Part shown: piece after piece, positions 50,972 to 62,064 of the stretch
How positions within the stretch are numbered: the stretch's first letter is position 1
Layout of the letters: each line of letters starts with the position of its first letter
Assembly (NCBI RefSeq): GCF_000220395.1
Contig: NW_004086406.1
Span: forward strand, 186,001 to 250,000
Reading direction: 5' to 3'
Length of the DNA stretch: 64,000 nucleotides
From: Ichthyophthirius multifiliis
Lineage: Eukaryota; Ciliophora; Oligohymenophorea; Hymenostomatida
Position numbers and translations under genes: made by a program
The notes under the pieces: generated by a model
Told to the model about the DNA's origin: nothing
Seen by the model: only the letters and a program-made list of their open reading frames with translations
Databases searched by the model: none

Positions 50972-52455
50972 ATGCAATTTTAATAACCAATACAACATTA
51001 ATAATAATATATAAACAGTTTCCAAAATCAATTAAATTAAGCTCCAATATATATTAATCCTTAAAATTATAGAGTTGATTATAATCTAAATAACCAAATA
51101 AACTAAGGTATTTTTATATTAATTTTACATAAAATTAATGATAACTGACTGAATATATAAAATAAAAATATTATGAATTAAAAAATAATTTAAAAAATAA
51201 ATATATATATTAATCTTTTTTTTACATAATAGTAAACCCTATTTAGCAAGATTCATCTAAAATATAAAATATTATAAATTAACTAAACCAAATTTTTCCT
51301 TCGAAGCCACTTTTTGTATATGTTTAAGAGTATTGTGCTAAATAAAAAAAAAAATTTAGTATAAATTGCCAATAAAACGAAAGCTAATTAGGTTTTGTTA
51401 CTAGTATAATAATAGATAATGTATGGAAAAGCTAAGGTATTGGAAAAAATAAAAAAGATTCTAAACAGTAAGCATCAGTTAATTTTATAGTCAGCTATTC
51501 ATAAGTAAATCCAATTTTTTTTTCACATTTAGAAAAGTTAGTTGGAAGATAACTAAGATTTAATAATAAATAAAAATATCTTTAAAATAATAAAAATCGG
51601 TAAAATAATTAATAGAATAATAATTAGAATTAATAAATTAATTAATAATCATAATAGCTTGATCATAGTGACTAATAAAGACAAAATGAATAATAAAGTT
51701 AATAAAATAGCGAATGTAATTAATAAAATTTAAACGTTTGTTAATAATAATAAAATATATAATAATAATATTATTCTTAAAGTTAATCTTAATAAAATTC
51801 TTCATAATAATAACCATAATAAAGGTAAATTAACTTTTAACAAGAAGATAAAAATTATGACCCTTAATATAATTCAATAGAAAATTATAGAGCTAAAGTT
51901 TGTAATATTTGCTAAAAATATTATAGATAAGATATAAACTATATAATAGAAGGGACTGAAGGTGATTGGAAAGCAATATGTAACATAGGTCTTTAATAAT
52001 TTATTGGATATGGAAAGACAAAATTAGACGCTAAAAACTATGCTGCTTTCAAATTATGGTAAAATTATGATAAAAATTAAGAATAATTCAGTAAATAATT
52101 AAATAAAAAACGTCCTCTGCCTTAAATTGTGGATTAAGAAGATTTGATTGAGAAAATGAACTAGATAATAAAAAGATAAGAAGATGAAAATAAATAATTA
52201 AAAGATGAAAACAGTAAACTAATTAATTAAAATTAAAAAATACTTGATGAATATATTTTAATTAATAAAAATTATGATATTGAAAATATTAAAGTTTTAG
52301 AAAATATAAAAAATAAATATGATATATAGAATGATGAATATAATTAATTAATGTAATAGTTTATCTCTTTTTAACTTGAAATTAAGAGTTTAAAATATAA
52401 AATTAATAATTTGACAACAATTAATAATACAAATAAATTAAACTAAGATTCTTGA
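50972..52455 (+). CDS. Protein with two dsRNA-binding domains and a Q/N-rich linker
   Basis: Predicted dsRNA-binding protein. Domain 1 (about residues 65-130): PLFVYVQEYCAKQKKKF, SINCQQNESQLGFV, then SQGIGKNKKDSKQQASVNFI, carrying the loop and KK-x-x-K helix of the fold. Domain 2: INYIIEGTEGDWKAICNIGL, then FIGYGKTKLDAKNYAAFKLW. Between them is about 110 residues of Gln/Asn/Ser-rich, prion-like linker; the C-terminus is a Lys/Glu/Asn coiled coil (EDLIEKMNQIIKRQEDENKQ). One intron, 51108-51232 (125 nt); spliced length exactly 453 codons. Such proteins act in RNA interference, RNA editing or mRNA localisation; in ciliates a role in small-RNA-guided genome processing is possible but is speculation. 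Confidence 0.85.
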
Positions 52456-52694
52456 ATTTAAACTTATTTAAAATTAAATAATTATATAACAACAAAATTA
52501 TAAACTTATTTAAAATAAAAAATAATACATATATTTTAAAATTATTAATATATTTATTATAAGAAAAAATTAATTAAATTAAATGATAATATTTATATAT
52601 AATTTCATATAATTATATAATAATTAGCATTTAATTTTTTTTAATTTAATTTTTAACTTAATTTAATTAAATTTTTAATTAAAATAATTTTTTT

Positions 52695-53495
52695 TCACAC
52701 ATTAAATAGTTAATTATTATTATTTTCTTATTTTAATAAAATATCTCTGTTTAATATTAATTGTAATTTTGTAATTTTATTAACTATAAATCTTAAAACA
52801 TTTTAAATTATTAAATATTAAATTTATATTACGAAATTCCCTTCTACGAAAAAAGAAGCAAATAATAGAAAAACGCTTAAAACAGTTATTATATTTGTAA
52901 TCATACTAATTTATTTGATATTATTATTTGAAAATATTTATAAATTATTTTTATATTATATTATTTTATAAGCAAATTTAAAATTATATAATATCTAAAT
53001 CATTTCTAACAAAATACTTTATTAACATATCAATTTATAATATTACTAGTATTCGTTTATAAAAATTTAATACATATTATTTAGGATTATAATAATTAAG
53101 CATATACTAACTACTAATATAGTAAAATAACATATTTTTTAATAAAATAAATTTACATGATATTAATCATTATATTTTGGTGTATAATTATCAATATTTT
53201 CTTCGTTTTTATAATAATCTTCAAGCAAAGAAAATTATTGAATTTTTTCATCATAATCTATTTATTTATCTTCCTTAATTAATTCTTGATTATTTTCAAT
53301 TTCACTATCTTCACTTTCAATTTAAATATTTTATGTTTTTTATCGTTCATCAATAACATTTTATTTTGCGATTAAATTATTGAAATTTATTAACTCATCT
53401 AAACTTAGATCAAATTCTTTATTTTTTATATTAGTTTATTTTTATTGCCCTCTATATATTTTTTCTAATTCTCTTAATTCATCTAATTTACTCAT
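52695..53495 (-). CDS. Small acidic helical protein; C-terminal exons uncertain
   Basis: The N-terminal part, 53495 down to about 53165, is convincing: MSKLDELRELEKIYRGQQK, FDLSLDELINFNN, IQIESEDSEIENN, then FSLLEDYYKNEENIDNYTPK. It is acidic and helical. In code 6 the frame then stays open to TGA 52695 but passes through AT-only sequence that probably contains introns; candidate donor is GTAAAT just after NDQYH (near 53159). A second convincing piece in the same frame starts at ATG 52904, MITNIITVLSVFLLFASFFV, a single membrane helix, which may be the C-terminus of this protein or a separate tiny gene. No family recognised. Confidence 0.45.
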
Positions 53496-53790
53496 TTTGT
53501 ATTTTAGTTTATTTTATTTATAATAATAAATAAATTTTAAAAAATTGTAAGTAAGTATTATTTATATAAATACAACAAAAATATATATCATTATCTATAT
53601 ACGTATTTTATAAAATAAATATAAAAAATATCATATATATATATGTTTATATAATTATAATTAAATTTTTATCAGATAATATTAGCTTATTTTATTTTAA
53701 AGAATTTATTAATAATTTTACATTTTTTATATATAATATTTCTTTATATTATTATATTTTATTATACTATCAAAATCATCTTATCAGAAT

Positions 53791-53960
53791 TCAATCTATA
53801 TTTTCGCTTATATTTGTGAAGATTTTAAATTCTTCAGCTGTTGTAACATTCTTATAATTTTTATTTAAAAGAAAGAACTATTTTATATTTTTTTATAAAT
53901 TAAATCTATTACCTATTTTAAGGAGAAATTTAAGGGCTTTAAACGACCTGTCAAAATTAA
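53791..53960 (-). CDS. Exons of a possible very small spliced gene
   Basis: An AG-flanked segment reads RLKPLNFSLKQ (about 53956-53924), then a 35-nt intron GTAATA...AAATAG, then FFLLNKNYKNVTTAEEFKIF and TNISENID ending at TGA 53791. The composition is clearly less AT-rich than the surroundings and the splice sites fit local rules. The 5' exon and start codon were not found. No family recognised. Confidence 0.3.
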
Positions 53961-54226
53961 AAATATATATTTGTTTACTTATTTATTTTTACAAAATAAA
54001 AATATTATATAATTATAAAAAATGTTAGTTTTTTTTTAAAAAAGTTATACAAAGAATTTTATATTTTAATATAATATAAAATTTTATTTTGTATATAACA
54101 AATATTAAGTATTTGTTTATAAATTATAGGAAATTTTATTTTTCATATTTTTAATTTATTCATTTATAATAAATGTTATTTATAATTTAATATTATTTTT
54201 ATTTAAACTTTCAATACTAAGTTTGA
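53961..54226. other. AT-rich spacer
   Basis: Nothing beyond A/T runs; may contain the missing 5' exon of the small gene to its left. Confidence 0.4.
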
Positions 54227-54738
54227 TCAATATTTTCCTTTTTTTTAATAAAATTTTTTATCAATTTTATAATTTTATATAATTTAATATAAAATATAAA
54301 ATTTAAATTTTAAGTATTTATATTTATTTAAATGAATAAAATATTTTACTTTTAATAATTTAAACTATTGGCTTTCAATAAAAAAATACTTATTAAATTT
54401 ATTTAAAAGTAGTTTTATAATCTTTTTATCAATTTTAAATATAAGCATGTTCTAAATAAAACTAGATAGTTATCCCAAACAGATATTTTTTTCTCTAGAA
54501 ATACTCTCATCTAACTATTCAGATTCTCTATATATTTTTTAATTTTTTATTTCATTATGTATAGAATCAAAGATAGCACTTTCCCAAAAATCAATTTATT
54601 TCCAAATTTAATGATTTTCAATTTATTAATATAAAAATTTTCTTTCATTTTTTTGATTCGTTTCTTTAAAATAAGTAAGACTCAATAACATCAATTATTT
54701 TATAATTTGACTATCTTTGAACTTTAAACACTATTTTT

Positions 54739-54788
<50 letters not shown>

Positions 54789-56449
54789 TATATATAATAT
54801 TTATATAATGTTTTTACGCTATTCAATGCGTAATTAAGTAAATTGAAATTTATAAAAAACTTTCATCTTTAAGGATAAACTTTCTTGATATTCTAAATTA
54901 TTACATAATGTTTGCAAAAAATATAGTATTTTAAAAATTTTACATCATATAATTATTAATCTTTCAATATGTATAGATTTATTTATTTTTTCAAAAAAAA
55001 AATAATATATATATTATAAACAAATTAAAAAATTTAAACTTGTTTAAATTCTTCATTAGAAATTTAATTATTCCACGCTTTTATCACGATGATTAATATC
55101 TAATTTAGTTCTTCATTTTAAATTTATAATTCGTTTTAAATGTTTTCAATACCATTTTAAATATATTATTTAATTATTTCTAAGTATTCATCTTATTATT
55201 AATTTTATTAAGTAATATTTTTTTTAAGCTTATCAATACTAGTTTCAATAAAGCTTTTATAGGTGTCTTATGGAAGTTATTAATAAAGTCCTTAAGAAGT
55301 TTTATTTATTGTTATAACTTCTTTGATTTCCTTATAAACATTAGAATCAATTATTAAACAACTTATTTCATTCAATTTATTTATAGTATTTTGATAAAAG
55401 GCGATTTCATTTAGCTATATTATATTTAAAATAATAAAAAAATATATTTAAAATAAATCAACCAATAATTTAGTAATTGAATTCTTTATAAGTTCATTTC
55501 TTTAGACTTCTTGTGATTAAAATCCTTACATAACTTAAAACTTATATTTTGTTTGTTTGCATATATCTAAATCTTATAATAATAACTTAATATAGGTTTT
55601 ACTTGCTTTTCATAGAAATTTTATATAAAATAATTGAATTGATCTATACTATATTAATAAACATAGTGATATTCTTTCTATTCTCTTTCTAATTATAACT
55701 ATCTTAATTTATAATTATTTACTAAATTTAAACATTTTTAAACCTTGGATAATATTTATATTTTTAATCTTTTGAAGTACTTAATATTAATTAAAATAAT
55801 TAATTTTATAATTAGATTTCATCATATTCTTTTTTACTTCTATAATAATTGTTCTTATTCTTTTATGGATTATATTTTTTTTTTTTATATTTTTTTAATA
55901 AATATATACTTCCTCTAATTATTTCAAAGTATTTTATAAATCTTTTTCTAATTTTTTGCTTTCTGTAAATAATTATTTTACTTCATATTATTAATTTTAT
56001 TAAAATTATTTTAGATTTTCAATAATTATTTTTAATGTTTTTGCCAAATTTTAACAACTTAAACATTTCTAATTAAGCTCGTTTGATATATTTAAAAAAA
56101 TAAAATCTAAATCACTTTAATAATTAATTAATATCATAAATTTATATTAGTTTATTTTTATATTGCTTTAATAATAATTCTATTATTCATTTTTACCCTT
56201 AGTTTGATAATTTATTGAAATTTATAGATAATTTATTTAGCTTCTTTTAATATTCTAATTCCACACTTTATCTTTCATTAAGTAAATTAATTAATTCTTC
56301 GAATATTTTAGATTTAATATTCGAATAATTATGTACAATTTTAATTTAATCCTTTATTTAATTTAATTAAATATTTTAAGAAATAATATTGAATTTATTT
56401 TAATTTTTAAAAATACCCACAAATCATTAAAAGAATCATTAGAATACAT
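54227..56449 (-). CDS. F-BAR domain protein
   Basis: Membrane-curvature protein. The N-terminus MYSNDSFNDLWDQIKIVHNY then KIFEELINLLNERQSVELEY, QKKLNKLS follows the F-BAR start (F/W-D, E-R-x-x-x-E-x-x-Y-x-K-x-L). Helical F-BAR continuation includes DLDFIFLNISNELNQKCL, AKTLKIIIENLKQFQQ and SKKLEKDLQNTLKQLEE. First intron near 56350-56416. Downstream, several exons include YKFQFTQLRIEQ, a (AT)n-containing intron at 54731-54817, then NYKIIDVIESYLFQRNE and FWESAIFDSIHNEIKNQ. An A7 run near 54644 needs a one-base shift. The C-terminal domain is not recognised; the end (TGA 54227) is the next in-frame stop and passes through AT-rich sequence, so the true end may be earlier, near 54430. Likely roles are endocytosis or cytokinesis. 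Confidence 0.72.
54742..54780. repeat. (AT)n microsatellite inside an F-BAR gene intron
   Basis: About 19 AT units between splice sites 54731-54817. Confidence 0.85.
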
Positions 56450-56740
56450 TTAAAAGAAATATAATTTAAAATGAAAATATGAAAAAATAATTTGTGTTGA
56501 AATTAAATTATTAATTATTTGGTTTAAAATAAAATAAATATTTTTAATATTAATTTATATATTTTATATAATAAATTTATCTTTCAAACTTCAAATAAAT
56601 AAATAAATAAAAAACTGAATTTTTAATAATTTAATTTTTCTACATTTTTAAAATTTCATTTGAATTTGTTTATTAAATATTCATTCCAATTTTATTATTA
56701 AATATTTTTCTAAATAACATCGTTCCATAAATCAGAAAAT

Positions 56741-58741
56741 CAAATAATTTTAAGAATTTTTATATTTTTTCTTTAATTAATCTGCAAAAACAAAGAATTA
56801 TTACTTCAAATTATTTAACTTAAGCTCTTAATAAAATAAAGATTAATTACTTGAAGATATATTATAAGAAGGTCTTCTTAATTATTCTTAAATATCATTT
56901 GTTTAATTTGCACTATTTAAATAAGTAAAGCCATTACTATTTTAAAAAATTTTATTAATGCAAGCATTTTTTAGTTTTTTACTATTATTAACTTGATATT
57001 TAGTACTATTATTCTCACTTAAAAGATTTTAACTAAAATATTCTTATTAAGATTTAATATTTTTTTCTTTTTATTATAAACAAATGCTATCTATTTTTTG
57101 AGGATTTTAATTAGACTATTAAATTACGCTATTATAATTATAAAATATATCTTTTTTTTTTCTTTTTGTTTAGTTAGTATCTTAATGTTAATTTTATTTA
57201 GAAACTATTGTTTTGTTTTCATTTATTTCCTCAAATATTTAAGTTTTAACATTACTTTTTAAATTTTTTTGAGAAAATTAATCATTTAAAGCAATTTATT
57301 CTTAGCAAAACAATTTATTATTTTAAATTATTTCACATTTTGTATTAATGAAATCAGATAACTTTTAACTCAAATTAAGAATGTTTAGATCAAATTCATT
57401 TTAACTCTAGTATAATTAATTATTTATTTAATTAATGATTTTTTTATTTTTGTTCAATTTATAACTATCTATATTATTTTCAATGCACATATTTATTTAA
57501 GTAAGCATTTATTCAAAGAAAAACATTTATTTTTACATTAATTAATTATCAATTTTATGAACTAATTTACTTTTTATTAGAAATCTTATTTTTATTAATT
57601 TTGAGTTTATTTTTTCCAAATTTTTTTCATTATTATTTTATTAACAACAAAAATTTGAGTGATTATCAACTTTCTCACTTTTTATGTATTCTTCACAATT
57701 AATACAGAAAATTTCATCATTATTAGTATCTTATCTTTCATTCAGTAAATAATAATCTTTCTCAAAATTTTATAATTATTAACTTTCGTTTTCTTTATTG
57801 AGTGTATGATATTACATTTTTAAATTCTATTATTATGAAACATTAATTTAAGTTTTTTTATCATAAAAACTTTCATCTGAATCTGTACATCTTCTAAATA
57901 ACTATTATTTTTATCGCATTCTAGAGGCACTACTATAAATACTTAAAGTGTCTTTTTAAGAATTTTTATAATTATCTTTAATTAATTTAGGTTTTTATAA
58001 AATTTATTATTTAAATTTTTTATTTTATATTTTTTGCTCTACTATTGCTTATTTATTTTAACTAAAAAAATTATCTTATTCTTCTGATTATTCAGTATAA
58101 GAAGAAGTATCAGATTGTTCAGTATAAGAAGAAGTATCAGATAATTATTACTTTTTAATAACCTTCTTCTATTTGTATTTCTTTTTACAATTTTTTTATT
58201 TACTTTGAGAAGGGGATTTATCACCAATAAGTTTTTAACAAATATAATCATTTCTAATATAAGGACTACTTAATTTAAAAAAGTTTTAATTTCCTCTATA
58301 TGCTCCATAACTAGTTATTTGATTAGATCTCATATTAGCTTAGTTTATCAAACGATCTACATCTTTTACTATTTCTTTAATATTAGAGTTTGAATTATCT
58401 ATAATATTTGCTTTAGATTAGGATATGCTTTAAAATTAGCTTTATATTTAGTTCAATTTTTCTTATTATTATTCCAATAATGAAGTAAATTCAATATCAT
58501 TTACTTAATTTTATATTTTATTTAATTGCTAATTTTAACTTTCTATCATATTTTAGTTATTAAAAGATATATCATAAGCTTATTTTGATGTTTTTTGGGA
58601 TTATATTACATTTGGATTAAAAGAAACATTTTTTTATAATTATAAATTTTAATTATTTATATTTTCGAGTATTTTCTATGTATTATCAAATTATAGTTTC
58701 TATTTAGAATTTATGTTTGATGAATTTATTATTAGAGACAT
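56741..58741 (-). CDS. Q/N-rich protein with a C2HC zinc finger
   Basis: An uninterrupted code-6 frame of 667 codons without introns, ATG 58741 to TGA 56741. The first 250 residues are Gln/Asn/Ser-rich with DVDRLINQANMRSN and SYGAYRGNQN. A perfect short repeat, SDTSSYTEQ-SDTSSYTEQ, sits near 58085-58140, followed by a serine cluster. At about residues 325-355 is a zinc finger, EIFCINCEEYIKSEKVDNHS then NFC (C-x2-C-x11-H-x3-C), as in ZC2HC/AGGR-type fingers. The rest is helical and Asn/Lys-rich. Function unknown. Ciliary or centrosomal proteins often carry such fingers in ciliates, but that is only context. Its start is 255 bp from the divergent MOCS3 gene. Confidence 0.8.
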
Positions 58742-58996
58742 TTTTAATCTTTATCTATTTTTATTTATTATTTTTACTTTTTATTTTTGTAAAGTGTAAA
58801 GGAATATTAATAATTTTATTTATTTATATTATAAAATTACTTTTTATTTTTATAATTATATTTTGTTTTTTTCTTTATTTTTAATAATTAATATTATTGA
58901 ATAAAATTTAATTTATTTGTAAAAATATAAATTTAGAATAAAAAAAATTATATTTAATTTTAGTAAATTTTCTATATATATTTATAAATTAAAAAA

Positions 58997-60684
58997 ATGT
59001 CTTTAGTTTTATCTGAAAAAATAGAGGATTATATAAATTATTTAGAAAATACTTTGGAATAAAATAAAATACCGTTTTAAAAATAAGAGTTTTTTAAAAT
59101 AAAAGAAAATAACTAAAATTAAAAAAATGATTAAAATAATCTAAAAGAAAATTCAAAAAATGAATAACTTTAAACAAATTTATTAGATAAAAATTTAACA
59201 AAAGAAGTTTTAGAAAGATATTCACGGTAAATGCTCCTCCCAGAAATAAAGTATGAAGGATAAAAATAATTATAAAACTCTAAAGTTCTTATAATTGGAG
59301 CAGGAGGAATAGGTTCTCCCGCAGCCTATTATTTATCAGGAATGGGAGTAGGAGAAATTGGAATTATTGATCATGATAATGTTGAAGAAAGTAATCTTCA
59401 TCGCTAAATAATTCATAATAAAGATAGAATAGGAATTAATAAGGTATTATATTTTTTAATTTTCAAAATAAAATTATCTTATTATCCATCTTTTATATTT
59501 TTACATAAATATTATATATAAAAAAAAGGCTTTGTCCGCAAAAATGACAATAGAAAGATTTAATTAGAGGATAAAAATAAATGCTTATTAATATTAATTA
59601 ACTCCTCAGAATGCTTAAGAATTATTTAAATACTATGATGTAATTTTAGATGCCAGTGATAATCCTAAAACAAGGTATTTAGTAAATGATGCAGCAATAA
59701 TAAATAATGTAATTACTATTATTTATTTTATTTCGATATAATAACTATAAAGAAAATACTAATTTCAGGTTCTGCTATAGGTTGGGAAGGACAATTAACT
59801 GTTTTTGGTCATAATAATGGACCTTGCTACAGATGTTTATTCCCTTAATGTCCAAAAGCAGGAAGTGTAAATAAATATTACAGATTTATTTATATTTTTA
59901 TAAATTTAATTATAGGTGAAAAGTTGTGGAGATGCTGGAGTTATAGGTATGATTCCTGGTGTAATAGGTTTAATAGAAGCTATAGAATGTATGAAAATTA
60001 TAATAAAAGCAACTGACAATAAAGTTTTATCATAAAGGATGTTAATTTTTGATGGTTATGAGGGAACTTATAAAGTTTTCAAAGTAAGAGGCAAGTAAAA
60101 AAGCTGCATTGCTTGCGGGGAAAATCCTTCAATATAAAATGTGTAAGATTTTAATTATGATGAATTTGTTGGATCTAGTTGTACAGTTAATATTCCTTAG
60201 AAATCAGAACTTTTTTAAGATATAACTTGGAATAATTTTATTTAAATTAATTAAAAATAATAAACATAAGCAAAGTTTATTGATGTTAGACCTCAAGGAC
60301 AATTTGATATTGTAAATCTTAAATTGTTTAATTCTATTCCTTATACAGACATGCCTGATATTAAAGAAGTTTATTTAATTTGATATTTATATATTTATTA
60401 TTAATTTATAGGAAGATTATGATGAGATATTTGGTAAAAAAGATTAACCAGGTATTTAATATATATGTATATAAATTAATCTTATTATTGTAATATAGTT
60501 TATATAATGTGTAGAAGAGGAAACAATTCTAAATTAGCTTGCGAATTTCTTTATAAAAAAGGATATAAATGTAAAATAAATAAAATAAATATTATATTAA
60601 ATATTTTACTTAGGCCTGTATAATATTGTGGGAGGAATAAATGAATATGGAAAATAATTCGATAGTTAAATTCCCTTTATATGA
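58997..60684 (+). CDS. MOCS3: MOCS3/Uba4: E1-like adenylyltransferase and rhodanese sulfurtransferase
   Basis: Activates the ubiquitin-like proteins Urm1 and MOCS2A by adenylation and thiocarboxylation, for tRNA wobble-uridine thiolation and molybdopterin synthesis. The E1-like half has RYSRQMLLPE, the ATP loop [60 protein letters not shown], the zinc Cys pairs CYRC and CIAC, and [16 protein letters not shown] with the conserved Cys. The rhodanese half has [12 protein letters not shown] and the active-site loop [11 protein letters not shown], then [11 protein letters not shown]. Six introns (59444-59528, 59709-59752, 59867-59915, 60369-60411, 60452-60498, 60571-60613) leave exactly 459 codons, 458 residues against 460 in human. 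Intact with all catalytic cysteines. Confidence 0.96.
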
Positions 60685-62064
60685 GCTATTATTAAAAATA
60701 TGATAATAATTAATTTAATGATATTTCGAATTATAATTTTATATGCACGTTAATAAATATTATATAAATAAAATAATTTTAAGCATTTAAAAGAAAAAAT
60801 AATTAAATAAAATAAAATAAAAATTAAATAAAATATTAAAAATAAGAAAAAAAAAATATAAATTTAAAAAATTTAATTAATAAAAATCAGAAATTAATAT
60901 TATTATATATATATATATTTTTATATATTTATATATATATCCTATATTTAATATATAAATTATTTTTTAATTATATATAAAAAATATCCTGATAATAAAA
61001 CAAAAAAAATTTTTATAATATTTAAATAGTAGTATAAAAAATGGTAATAATTTTATTTATTTTTATAAACTTTTAATTTTTGTATATTATTTATTGACAA
61101 AAAATAATTTACATAATACTTTTTATTTTTTACTTTATTTTTTATTTTTTATTTTACTTATTCATATTATAATTATTCAATATATATTTTTTTTTTATTA
61201 ACAAAATAAATAATATTTTAAAATATAATTTTATTACATTATATTTAGTTCATTTATTATAAATATTTTTATTTATAACTTATTATAATAATTACAATAA
61301 ATCATATATAATATCTATTTATTTTTAGTAAATACAATAAAAATATCAAATTTTTATCCTAAATATTTACTATATTTTATCCCAAATTTTAATTTTTAAT
61401 TTTAGAAATTATTTTTTAGATATATAAAAAAATATTTTTTATTGTTTTTAATATATATTATTATTGAAATTTTTTCTTTAAATAAAATATAGATATTTTT
61501 TATATTAAATAAAACATAAATAAAAAAATAGAAAACATAAAATCACTTATCAATACAAGTTTATTAAACTATAAGATGAATAGACTAATATTTTATTTAA
61601 ATATCAAAAAAATTATATATTTTTATCACTTCATTTTAAGGCTTTTCAATATTTAATAAAAAAAATAAAATATGACCCAACTAAATATATATTTTGAAAT
61701 TAAAATAGTTTTAAAAACTTTACTTTTATTATATTAATTTTATATCTATGAAAATTAATGAAATTAAAAGCAATATTTATTTATATAATCGACATATTTT
61801 AAAATTTTCAATATTAACTTGCAATTTATTTTTAAAATATAAATATATATCTAAAAAAATACGGATAATAGTATTAATTTATTAATGGATAGTTTCGGAT
61901 ATACTATTATTTATAAAAAAATAATCAATTATTTTTTTTATTATAAAAATATTATATAATTCTTTGTTTAATATAATTATTTTTTTTACTCGTTATTATA
62001 TATATAAATAATTAAAAAAAAATATCATATTTTTAATTTTTAAAATATTTTTCTTTCTTTTTTT
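60685..62064. other. Convergent AT-rich spacer
   Basis: About 1.4 kb between the 3' ends of MOCS3 and the EF-hand gene, with short TA runs near 60905-60950. No gene or RNA seen. Confidence 0.55.

Noticed and set aside
51340-51365. A suspected frameshift in the first dsRBD at the A11 run
   Set aside because: The frame fixed by intron 51108-51232 reads straight through the run into the conserved GIGKNKKDSK helix, and total length is an exact multiple of three.
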